Source of the DNA: DAOMNN01 sp050486545
GTDB lineage: Bacteria; Pseudomonadota; Gammaproteobacteria; Burkholderiales; Rhodocyclaceae
Direction: 5' to 3'
Length of the DNA: 30,795 bases
Assembly: GCA_050486545.1 (NCBI GenBank)
Contig: JBJHDM010000040.1
Span: forward strand, 1 to 30,795
Positions 1 to 6,974 of the stretch are shown here, in pieces. The notes beneath the pieces are model-generated. The model was not told the DNA's origin. It worked only from the letters and a program-made list of their open reading frames with translations, and did no database searches. Position numbers and translations under genes: made by a program. Position 1 is the stretch's first letter; the number at the start of each line of letters is the position of its first letter.

Positions 1-2
1 TC

Positions 3-155
3 GATCTCGACTCCATCGACTGGCTCAACGTGTTGACCGTACTCGGCGAAAGGCTCGGACTGAAGATTCCGGAACGCGACTACGGCAAGTTGCGCACCCT
101 GGACGACATGGTCGAATACCTACACACCGCGCTCGCGGCGCAAGGGAAGCGCTGA
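3..155 (+). CDS. Acyl carrier protein, C-terminal part (5' end outside window)
   Basis: An open frame runs in from the left edge and ends at a TGA at 153-155, leaving the last 50 residues. It begins with DLDSIDWLNVL, which resembles the 4'-phosphopantetheine attachment motif of acyl carrier proteins; the serine of DSID would carry the prosthetic group. The rest is a short helical tail with a conserved-looking DDMVEYL stretch, as in helix IV of ACPs. The GNAT gene starts 4 bases after the stop, so the two are probably co-transcribed. This is likely a stand-alone ACP of an accessory acyl pathway rather than the fatty-acid ACP, because the motif is DSID rather than the usual DSLD. Which pathway it serves cannot be told from the fragment. 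Confidence 0.8.
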   Translation, partial: DLDSIDWLNVLTVLGERLGLKIPERDYGKLRTLDDMVEYLHTALAAQGKR

Positions 156-159
156 CCGG

Positions 160-687
160 ATGGCCGACTATCCCGCCGACCTCGTCCGCACCCGCTACCT
201 GTTCGACGGCAATCGCGTCACGATCCGGCCGATCCGGCCCGACGATGCCCAGCGGGAGCAGGATTTCGTCCGCCGCCTGTCCAACGAGTCGCGCTACAAG
301 CGCTTCATGGGCACGCTCAAGGAACTTGCCCCCGGCAAGCTCAAGTACTTCACCGAAGTCGATTACGACAAGCATCTTGCACTCGTGGCAACCATCGACC
401 GCGATGGAAAGGAAATCGAGATCGGGGTCACGCGCTACGTGGTCGGCCCCGACCCGAAGCAGTGCGAGTTCGCCATCGCCGTCGACGACGACTGGCAGGG
501 GACGGGCGTGGCCGGACTGCTCATGCTGTCGCTGATCGAGGCCGCTCGCGAACGTGGCCTGACGACGATGGTGGGCCAGGTGCTGGCCACCAACGACAAG
601 ATGCTGAAATTTTCGCGACAGCTCGGATTCACCGTGCATCACGACCCCGAGGATCCGGAGACCGTGCGGGTGGAACGCCCGCTGTAG
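160..687 (+). CDS. GNAT-family N-acetyltransferase
   Basis: A 175-residue protein with a single GNAT fold. GNAT enzymes transfer an acetyl or other acyl group from CoA to an amine. The acetyl-CoA pyrophosphate-binding signature (Q/R-x-x-G-x-G/A) is seen as Q113-G-T-G-V-A118 after W112, preceded by the typical beta strand CEFAIAVDDDWQG. The N-terminal TIRPIRPDDA (about residues 21-30) is the usual first strand and helix. It resembles the GNAT domains found at the end of bacterial protein-lysine acetyltransferases, but the large acyl-CoA-synthetase-like domain of Pat is absent. The start at 160 is chosen because it lies 4 bases after the ACP stop. The substrate is unknown; a link to the ACP next door is possible but not shown. 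Confidence 0.85.
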   Translation: MADYPADLVRTRYLFDGNRVTIRPIRPDDAQREQDFVRRLSNESRYKRFMGTLKELAPGKLKYFTEVDYDKHLALVATIDRDGKEIEIGVTRYVVGPDPKQCEFAIAVDDDWQGTGVAGLLMLSLIEAARERGLTTMVGQVLATNDKMLKFSRQLGFTVHHDPEDPETVRVERPL

Positions 688-737
688 CGGGGACACAAAG
701 CCGACCGGGGCCGGAGACATCGACAGGCGGGAGACCC

Positions 738-1358
738 ATGCAGAACGTGCTCGACATGCTGACTTCCGGCGTCCATGACGCCCGCAACCAGCTCTTCATC
801 GCCGAATCCCTGCTCGTGCAGGCCGAAGCCGACCACGGCATCGCGCTCGACGAGGCGCGTTTCTCGATCGAGCAGGCCGCCGCACGCCTGTCGCGCCTGC
901 TCACCGCCTATCGCCTTCAACGCCAGGTCGGCGACCTCGCAATCGGGATGACCTCGGTCTCCGACCTGCTCGAGGAAGCCGCGCTCATCAACGGCACCCA
1001 CTGCCGCCATCTCGGCCTGGCCCTCTCGTTCGACTGCACCCCTGGCCTGCTGTGGGCCCTCGACCGCGAACTGGTGCTCGACGCCTTGTCCAACGCCATC
1101 CAGAACGCGAGCCGCCACGCCGCGGCGAAGATCCATGCCTCGGCCATCCTCGACGATGCACAGCTCGTACTGCGCGTGGAAGACGACGGTCCCGGTTTTG
1201 CGACCCTCGATCCGGACGCCCTGGCCGAGAAAGGGGTCGGTCTGTTCGTGGCACGCGAACTCGCCCGCCTGCATCGGCGGGGAGCGTCCGTCGGCGCGCT
1301 GGCACTGGCCAATGGCGGACAACTCGGTGGGGCCGTGTTCGAGATGCGATTGCCGTGA
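738..1358 (+). CDS. Minimal histidine-kinase-like protein (HATPase_c), sensorless
   Basis: A 206-residue protein with the ATP-binding fold of two-component kinases. An N-box-like segment lies around N119 (LDALSNAIQNA), the G1 box is DDGPG at 149-153, and a G2-like GVGLF lies at 166-170. Near the N-terminus, H13 in GVHDARNQL could be an H-box histidine at the start of a helical hairpin (about 8-62). There is no sensor, transmembrane or PAS segment, so it is cytoplasmic and must take its signal from a partner. ATG 738 is preferred over longer frames because a purine-rich AGGCGGGAG lies just upstream and the H-box-like helix begins right after it. It overlaps the next gene by 4 bases (GTGA), which marks that response regulator as its partner. 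Whether H13 is really phosphorylated is uncertain. Confidence 0.8.
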   Translation: MQNVLDMLTSGVHDARNQLFIAESLLVQAEADHGIALDEARFSIEQAAARLSRLLTAYRLQRQVGDLAIGMTSVSDLLEEAALINGTHCRHLGLALSFDCTPGLLWALDRELVLDALSNAIQNASRHAAAKIHASAILDDAQLVLRVEDDGPGFATLDPDALAEKGVGLFVARELARLHRRGASVGALALANGGQLGGAVFEMRLP

Positions 1359-2737
1359 GCACGACCGACAAGGATCTCTACAAGACCCTGCGCTTCCTGG
1401 TCATCGACGACCAGCCCGCGGCACGCCAGAGCCTGCGCACCTGTGCGCAGACGATGGGGGCGTTCTCGGTCGACCTTTCACCCGGATACCAGGACGCCAT
1501 CGGGCGGATCCGACGCAGCGTGCCCGACGTCGTGCTGTGCGACTTCAATCTGGGTGACGACCGCTCGGGACAGCAGTTGCTCGAGGAGGTCCGACGCCAC
1601 GAACTGCTGCCCGAGGAATCCGTCTTCATCATGGTGACGGCCGAACAGGCCTACGAGAACGTCGTGGCGGCGGTCGAACTGGGCCCCGACGACTACATCA
1701 TCAAGCCGTTCTCGCCCGATCGCCTGAAGTTCCGGCTCGACCGCGCCCTGCAGCGCAAGCACTTCTTCCGACCGTTCTACGTCGCCCGGCGGGAGATGGA
1801 CTTCGACACGGCCGAAGCCTTCATCGCCGAACATCTCGAAAGTGAAGCCGGCCAGCCCTATCGTTTCGACCTGATGCGCCAGAACGCCGAACTGCAGCTC
1901 GCACGCGGCAGCTCGAAAGCTGCGGTCAATGCATTCGACGCAATCCTCTCCCTGCATCCGTTCCCCTGGGCCCGCGCGGGAAAGGCGCGTGCCCTGCTTC
2001 ACGAGAACCGCCTTCAGGATGCCCGCAGCCTCGTCGACGAGGTCGTGTCGGCCTCACCGCTGTACTTCGACGCGAGCGACCTCAAGGCCCGCATCTGCAT
2101 CGAGATGGGCGACTATGGCGAGGCACAGCGCACCGTCGCCGAGACGTCGAAGCGCACCGCCCGCAACTACCGCCGCAAACGCCTGCTCGCCGATGCCGCC
2201 CTGCTCAACGGCGACGCCGCCACCGCACGCGAGGCGATTTCGGACGTTCTCGCGAACGACTCGATCCCCGGCGCGATCTCGCTGTCCGATCGCTTCGTGC
2301 TCGCACGCAGCTATCTCCAGGACGAGGAGTTCATGATGGCCGAGACGGTGATCCGGGAGATCCGCGCACAGGAGATGGAAGCCGCGAGCCTGGACGAAAA
2401 AGCCTCTCACCAGGCGCTGCTCGTGCGCATCGAACCCGAGAGCGCGCGCCCGGCGTTCATCGCGCGCCGGGAGATGTGGACCAACGAATGGCTGGGCGCC
2501 ACGGCCAAGCTCGACCTCCTGCATGCTGCATTCGAGCTTGGCGACCATGAGCTGGCCTGCACGATCACCCAATCCCTGTTCGCTCGCGATCAGGTCCGCC
2601 AGGTCTTCAGGCCGGTCCACGCCCTGTTCGAACGAAACGGTCTCGAGGAACGCTTCCGCGAAATGCAGAAGCAAGCCGCCTTGGAGAAGATCCGGCGTGG
2701 GGAAACGGTGGAGCAAGCCCCCGGAATGTCGATCTGA
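1355..2737 (+). CDS. Response regulator with receiver domain and TPR-like C-terminus
   Basis: A 460-residue protein starting at GTG 1355, inside the stop of the kinase-like gene. Residues about 12-130 form a CheY-like receiver: acidic pair D18-D19, phospho-acceptor D63 (VLCDFNLG), T95 (IMVTA) and K117 (YIIKPF). The remaining 320 residues are alpha-helical with tetratricopeptide-like repeats, for example around 165-200 (AELQLARGSSKAAVNAFDAIL), 205-235 and 240-275. No helix-turn-helix, GGDEF or other enzymatic output domain is visible, so the output is presumably protein-protein contact. The alternative frame start far upstream is rejected because it would run through the kinase gene. The process it controls is unknown. 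Confidence 0.85.
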   Translation: MSTTDKDLYKTLRFLVIDDQPAARQSLRTCAQTMGAFSVDLSPGYQDAIGRIRRSVPDVVLCDFNLGDDRSGQQLLEEVRRHELLPEESVFIMVTAEQAYENVVAAVELGPDDYIIKPFSPDRLKFRLDRALQRKHFFRPFYVARREMDFDTAEAFIAEHLESEAGQPYRFDLMRQNAELQLARGSSKAAVNAFDAILSLHPFPWARAGKARALLHENRLQDARSLVDEVVSASPLYFDASDLKARICIEMGDYGEAQRTVAETSKRTARNYRRKRLLADAALLNGDAATAREAISDVLANDSIPGAISLSDRFVLARSYLQDEEFMMAETVIREIRAQEMEAASLDEKASHQALLVRIEPESARPAFIARREMWTNEWLGATAKLDLLHAAFELGDHELACTITQSLFARDQVRQVFRPVHALFERNGLEERFREMQKQAALEKIRRGETVEQAPGMSI

Positions 2738-2843
2738 TCACCGATTGATCGCACTTCCGATGGCATCATTGAACTCTTCACGCGTTCGACGGACTGACCC
2801 AGGCGCACGCGTACCGAATTTTTTTTCACAGGAGCCATTGAAG

Positions 2844-3239
2844 ATGCAACTTCGCAAGAGCTGGATGATCGTGGGCATGAGCCTGAGCCTTCTGACCGGT
2901 GGCGCCCTGGCACAGGGCAGCGCCGGAGGAGAAACCGCAGCCGGGCCGGCCGCCCAGGGATCGCCCATGGCCCAGCGGCTGAGCGGACGGGTATTCGTCG
3001 GAACCTACATGCGTGACGGCTCGCCCTATGTCCTCGATTTCCGCGCCGACGGAACGCTGACCGACAACCGCAACGCGAAGGGTCGCTGGTGGATCGACGA
3101 CAACGGCGACTACTGCCGCGAATGGGAAACCGGCCCGCTGGCCGGCAACAGCGGATGCTACGAGATCCTCGTCCACGGTGCCCGCGTCGCGATCTACGCG
3201 GGTGACGACAAGGTGCTCGACGGCGAACTGATCGAGTAA
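2844..3239 (+). CDS. Small secreted protein of unknown function
   Basis: A 131-residue protein with a clear Sec signal peptide: basic MQLRK, a hydrophobic core to about residue 20, then ALA-Q as the likely cleavage site near residue 23. A Gly/Ala-rich linker follows to about residue 42. The remaining roughly 85 residues carry VFVGTY, a beta strand VLDFRADGTLT, RWWIDDNGDYC and a second cysteine in NSGCYEI, suggesting a small beta-rich periplasmic domain with one disulfide. The pattern resembles short lipocalin- or META-like domains with a DG-T turn, but I cannot name the family. An AGGAG lies 9 bases before ATG 2844. It stands alone between the response regulator and a convergent gene. Confidence 0.75.
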   Translation: MQLRKSWMIVGMSLSLLTGGALAQGSAGGETAAGPAAQGSPMAQRLSGRVFVGTYMRDGSPYVLDFRADGTLTDNRNAKGRWWIDDNGDYCREWETGPLAGNSGCYEILVHGARVAIYAGDDKVLDGELIE

Positions 3240-3287
3240 TCCCGGACCCGGGCGCGCATACCCGCGGCCCGGCAAGCGAGGAAGGCC

Positions 3288-3332
3288 GAAGGCCTGTCGA
3301 ACGCGGAAATCGTCCGCGACCGGCAGGCCTTC
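3288..3332. terminator. Long nested hairpin between convergent genes, likely bidirectional terminator
   Basis: A perfect 9-base inverted repeat, GAAGGCCTG at 3288-3296 and CAGGCCTTC at 3324-3332, encloses a second perfect inverted repeat, CGCGGA at 3302-3307 and TCCGCG at 3313-3318 with a 5-base loop. It sits between the stop of the secreted protein gene at 3239 and the stop of the minus-strand basic protein gene at 3362, the place expected for a shared terminator. The plus-strand side is followed only by TTCCTG, not a long T run, so the call rests mainly on position and stem strength. Confidence 0.55.
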
Positions 3333-3361
3333 TTCCTGCCCGGATGCCGCGCGCGAACCGA

Positions 3362-3907
3362 TCAGCGGCGGTCGCGCTTCGCCTGGGAACGCTTCCCGGC
3401 AGCCGTTGCATGGGCGCGGAGGGTCCGGGCATGAGGATTGGAAGCCGTCCCGGCCTTGCCCGCAGCCGCGGCCGAACCACCCGGCTTTCCGGCGACCCGA
3501 CGAGCCGGCGCCTTGGCGGATCGGGCCGGCGCCTTGCCGGCCACCCGCGCTGCCGCCTTCGCGGCCGCGATCTTCGCACGCTCGGCCTTGCGGGCCTCGG
3601 CCGCCTCGATCTGGGCCAGGCGCTCCTCGAACCGCCGGAGGGTCTCGTCAAACAGCTTGGCCTTCTGCTCGGTACGCTGGTTGGCCACGCTGGTATTTCC
3701 ACGCTTGCTTCCGGTGGCCGAACGGATGGCGACCGTTTGACGACGGAACAGGTCCTGGTTCTTGTTGCGCAGTTCCCGGGCACGCTTGATCTTGCTCTTG
3801 AGCCGTGCGACGTCGAGCGCGCCGATCGCATCGGACAGGCTCGCGAGAAACAGTTCGAGTTCGGCAGCGCTGCACAGATTGCGTGCGTGGATGCGATTGT
3901 AGGCCAT
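3362..3907 (-). CDS. Basic coiled-coil protein with Ala/Lys/Arg-rich tail
   Basis: A 181-residue protein. The N-terminal half (about 10-100) is helical with many charged heptad-like segments (LARLKSKIKRARELRNKNQ-like and RRFEERLAQIEAAEARK-like stretches), suggesting a coiled coil. From about residue 100 it turns into a low-complexity, strongly basic tail with repeats of the type AAKAAARVAGKAPAR and SAKAPARRVAGK. Such tails occur in bacterial histone-H1-like proteins, in AlgP and in PhaF-type phasins, where they bind nucleic acid. That role is inferred from composition only. I do not recognise the N-terminal domain. The start at 3907 is backed by GGGAGGA a few bases upstream. It is monocistronic, with a hairpin after its stop. 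Confidence 0.7.
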   Translation of the reverse strand: MAYNRIHARNLCSAAELELFLASLSDAIGALDVARLKSKIKRARELRNKNQDLFRRQTVAIRSATGSKRGNTSVANQRTEQKAKLFDETLRRFEERLAQIEAAEARKAERAKIAAAKAAARVAGKAPARSAKAPARRVAGKPGGSAAAAGKAGTASNPHARTLRAHATAAGKRSQAKRDRR

Positions 3908-4061
3908 GACGAATCCTCCCTGTTAAGGCCCCTCACGCCCCTGCAACGGAGCGCCAAGGTCCAGAAATCGACCGGGGTTGCAGACCGCGAAAAACCGCAT
4001 GGACAGAACCAGCGGTCTCTTCCGCCCTGCTTGCCCTACGTTTGCAGTCTAGCAGCAGGCG

Positions 4062-4961
4062 CTAAGGCAGGTCCCGAACCAAGCGGACGCGATCGTAGTC
4101 GCCCCGGCCTCCGGCGCCACGGATGCCGTTCGTGAACGCAACGCCCCAGGCGCGATAGGTATACAGCTCGTGCGGCGTGCCCGACCAGTAGCGTACGGCC
4201 GGCGTATCGGGAAAGACGTCCTGCAGGATGGTCGGGCTGGCATGGTCGTCGGCGCATCCTCCCCCGCTGCCGTCGCGATCGAGCGCGTAGCGCCGGCCCG
4301 AACTGCAATAGGTCAGCGCGTGCAGCTCGTCGATCGTCGGCAGACGCCAGTCGTCGTAGCCGGCCACGCGTGCAGCCTCGGCGGCTTCCCGGGCCTGGCC
4401 CCAGGTGAAGATCCGCGGTTCGCCGGCGCACGACGCGCCGTCCCATTCCTGGCCCAGGCTGCAGCGCGTCCACATCAGCCCGGTCGCGGTATCGGTCGCC
4501 GTCGCACCGTCGAGGTCGAAGCGCGCCACGAGCGCCCGTTCGCGTTCGGCAAGACGCTCGCGTTCCCGGGCTTCGCGCTCCTCGCCCTCGGACGTCAGGC
4601 GGGGACGAAGCCTCAGCACGACCGGGTCGAGCGGACGGTTCGCGACCTCGATCCCGTCGATGCGGCCGTACAGTTCGGTAAACGCGTCGAGCGGACGGAT
4701 GGCCTCGATCCGGTACGCGCCTTCCGGCAGCCGCAGTGCGAAGAATTCGCCTTCCCCGGCCGGCGTGTTGCCCTGCAGACGATCGTCGACATACAGTCGG
4801 GCCTCGCCGGGCTGCGTGGCGATGCGCAAGACGCCGGGTTCGGCCGGAGGCGGGGCGGGTGCCACCGGCGCATCGACGCCGCGCTCGCAGGCGGTCAGTA
4901 ACAGGACTGCAAGGATGGGCAGGAGCAGACGAAGCGCACGGAACGGGACGACGGGAATCAT
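4062..4961 (-). CDS. PEGA-domain and DUF1566 lipoprotein
   Basis: A 299-residue protein with a lipoprotein signal: a hydrophobic stretch from about 10 to 22 ends in the lipobox LLTAC, with C25 the lipidated residue. After a Pro/Ala-rich linker, residues about 43-118 form a PEGA-like beta domain (GEARLYVDDRLQGNTP, then LPEGAYRIEA). A charged Glu/Arg-rich helix follows (about 124-145). Residues about 148-297 match the DUF1566 (Lcl C-terminal-like) fold: DTATGLMWTRC, YDDWRLPTIDELHAL, and YWSGTPHE followed by AFTNG. Four cysteines in this domain may form disulfides, fitting an exported location. DUF1566 proteins are often surface or periplasmic binding proteins; the ligand is unknown. Gene direction is opposite to the adjacent dehydrogenase, with 145 bases between their starts. 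Confidence 0.85.
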   Translation of the reverse strand: MIPVVPFRALRLLLPILAVLLLTACERGVDAPVAPAPPPAEPGVLRIATQPGEARLYVDDRLQGNTPAGEGEFFALRLPEGAYRIEAIRPLDAFTELYGRIDGIEVANRPLDPVVLRLRPRLTSEGEEREARERERLAERERALVARFDLDGATATDTATGLMWTRCSLGQEWDGASCAGEPRIFTWGQAREAAEAARVAGYDDWRLPTIDELHALTYCSSGRRYALDRDGSGGGCADDHASPTILQDVFPDTPAVRYWSGTPHELYTYRAWGVAFTNGIRGAGGRGDYDRVRLVRDLP

Positions 4962-5106
4962 GAATCACTCGACGATGGGGAACGGGGCCATTGTCCCGGT
5001 TTTTCGGCCGATCGCAATGCACGGTCCGGTTCCGGCACCGCCCGGGGAATTCCTCCACGCGAATCGCATCTGACGGATTCCGGCAACGAACAGGAGAACA
5101 GGGAAC

Positions 5107-5769
5107 ATGAAGACGGTATTGGTGACGGGCGCCGCACAGGGGATCGGGCTGGAGCTGTGCCGTGTGTATCGCGAACGGGGAGACGCGGTCGTGGCGGCCT
5201 GCCGCACGGTCTCGCCGGCCCTGCAGCAATTGGGCGTGGAGATCGTCGACAACGTCGACGTGGCCCGCGAGGACGCCGGAACGCGGCTTGCCGATGCGCT
5301 GGGCGGGCGCCCGCTCGACATCCTCATCAACAACGCCGGCATCCTCGGCAACAGCACTCTGGAATCGATCGACTACGAGGATGTCGTCCGCCAGTTCCAG
5401 GTCAACGCGGTCGGACCGCTGCGGGTCACCGAGGCGCTGCTTCCGCGGCTCGGCCGCGGCTCGAAGGTCGCCCTCGTCACCAGCCGCATGGGTTCGATGG
5501 CAGACAACGGCTCGGGGGCCTACTACGGCTACCGCATGAGCAAGGCGGCGCTGAACGCGGCCGGCGTCAGTCTCGCCCGCGATCTTGCCCCGCGCGGGAT
5601 CTCGGTCGTGATGCTGCACCCCGGCTTCGTGCAGACGCGCATGGTCGGCTTCGCCGGGGACATCACGCCACGCGAGGCCGCCGAGCGGCTGGCCGCGCGG
5701 ATCGACGAACTGTCGCCGCAGACCAGCGGCAGCTTCCGCCACTCGAACGGCGACTCCCTGCCCTGGTAG
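5107..5769 (+). CDS. Short-chain dehydrogenase/reductase (C-factor-like)
   Basis: A 220-residue Rossmann-fold oxidoreductase. The nucleotide-binding motif TGAAQGIG is at residues 7-14, NNAG at 75-78, and the catalytic Tyr-x3-Lys is Y142-RMS-K146 with serines at 126 and 130 in the preceding strand (VTSRMGS). The ending HPGFVQTRM around residue 179 is the usual substrate-lid region. The short length and the SRMGS pattern fit the CsgA/C-factor-like SDR subgroup, which are NAD(P)-dependent carbonyl reductases of mostly unknown substrate. A start at ATG 5107 follows a GGAG-type ribosome site (AGGAGAACAGGGAAC). It converges on nnrS with only 6 bases between the stops and shares no operon with the catabolic cluster. 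Confidence 0.85.
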   Translation: MKTVLVTGAAQGIGLELCRVYRERGDAVVAACRTVSPALQQLGVEIVDNVDVAREDAGTRLADALGGRPLDILINNAGILGNSTLESIDYEDVVRQFQVNAVGPLRVTEALLPRLGRGSKVALVTSRMGSMADNGSGAYYGYRMSKAALNAAGVSLARDLAPRGISVVMLHPGFVQTRMVGFAGDITPREAAERLAARIDELSPQTSGSFRHSNGDSLPW

Positions 5770-5775
5770 TCACGA

Positions 5776-6966
5776 TCAGGACTTTCGCGGCAGGCTCGGG
5801 GTGACGAGGGTCCCGGCGAAGCGCAGCAGCCAGAGCGCGAACGCGCCGGCCCACAGCAGTGCGGAGACAAGGATCACCGCATCGCCGAAGCCGTGCACCG
5901 AGGCGGCCAGGCGCAGCAGCGCCGAGGCGAGCATCAGCACGCAGGCCGCCAGCATCATCGGCGGGACGACCAGCGCACGCCCGGTGTGGCGCAGGCTCAC
6001 GCGCATCATCAGCCCGAGCATCATCATGCCGAGGCTGCCCAGCGTGAAGGCGTGGACCCAGGCCGATTCGGGCACCGCTCCGGTCAGTTCGGCCACGGCC
6101 TTGAGCGCGAAAGCGACGACCAGCCACGCAAAGCCCAGATGCATGACGAACACCAGCGGCACGTCGGGCACCCGCCAGCCACGCCAGCGTGCGGTCCGCC
6201 AGCCGTGGACGAACGCGCAGGCCAGGGCGGCGCCCCCGACCGCGGCGCCCGGGGCCCCACTCAGGTCGAGCACGGCCAGCGCGAGCACGACCCCCACCGA
6301 CAGGGCCTCCAGCGGCATCACGAACGGCACCTGTTCGCCGCGGCCCTTCTCGCGCAGCGCGTTGCCGGTGAAGATCGGCGTCAGCACGCCGCCCTTGAGC
6401 ACGTAGAGGATCACGATCGCGTAGAGCGCGGCGCGCAGCGCCGTGCCAGCCGCCACCGCGTTGGCTCCGTGGATCGCAACGTGAAAGGCGAAGTTCGCGA
6501 CGAAGAGCGCAATCAGGATCGGCACGAGCAGCAGGTACCAGCGGTTGGCGGCCCGCAGCAACTGCGGCGCGACCAGCACGAGAACGGCCGGAAAGAGGAG
6601 GAGGTCGATGACCGCCACCCACGTGTTCGGCAAGGCGTCGCGCGCCCAGAACGCGACCCGTCCGGCCAGCCAGAACGCTGCCAGCGCGGCGAGCCGGACA
6701 CCCCGGATCTCCGGCGTTCCGGCCCAGCTCGGCAAGGCGGTCAGCACGATGCCGACGATGATCGCCGCCGCGAAACCGAACAGCATCTCGTGTCCATGCC
6801 AGAGGAAAAGCGCCATGGCACCGGTCGGCGCACGCCACAGGTCCGCATAGGCGCCGGCCCACACGAGGACGAGCACGAGACCGTACAGGGTCCCGAGCAG
6901 GTAGAAAGGCCGGAAGGGGCTGGTCCAGACCGGGGCATGCCCCCGGATCACGTCTTGGCTGCGCAT
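5776..6966 (-). CDS. nnrS: NnrS family membrane protein
   Basis: A 396-residue, very hydrophobic protein with about twelve membrane segments. Near the N-terminus it shows FRPFYLLG and WHGHEM (56-61), a histidine motif characteristic of NnrS proteins, followed by a second His-containing stretch FHVAIHG (about 161-167) and HTLGSLGMM-like residues near 300. NnrS is a haem- and copper-containing inner-membrane protein associated with nitric oxide tolerance in denitrifiers; its exact reaction is not established. The start lies 8 bases after the stop of the indolepyruvate oxidoreductase gene, so it looks like the last gene of that transcription unit. An NO-related protein next to an oxygen-sensitive iron-sulfur oxidoreductase fits nitrate-respiring growth, but the link is inferred. 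Confidence 0.9.
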   Translation of the reverse strand: MRSQDVIRGHAPVWTSPFRPFYLLGTLYGLVLVLVWAGAYADLWRAPTGAMALFLWHGHEMLFGFAAAIIVGIVLTALPSWAGTPEIRGVRLAALAAFWLAGRVAFWARDALPNTWVAVIDLLLFPAVLVLVAPQLLRAANRWYLLLVPILIALFVANFAFHVAIHGANAVAAGTALRAALYAIVILYVLKGGVLTPIFTGNALREKGRGEQVPFVMPLEALSVGVVLALAVLDLSGAPGAAVGGAALACAFVHGWRTARWRGWRVPDVPLVFVMHLGFAWLVVAFALKAVAELTGAVPESAWVHAFTLGSLGMMMLGLMMRVSLRHTGRALVVPPMMLAACVLMLASALLRLAASVHGFGDAVILVSALLWAGAFALWLLRFAGTLVTPSLPRKS

Positions 6967-6974
6967 GCCGCAGT

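Noticed and set aside
462..1358. Longer start for the kinase-like gene at 462
   Set aside because: The extra N-terminus runs through the GNAT gene in another frame and is Arg-rich shadow sequence; ATG 738 has a ribosome site and begins right at the H-box-like helix.
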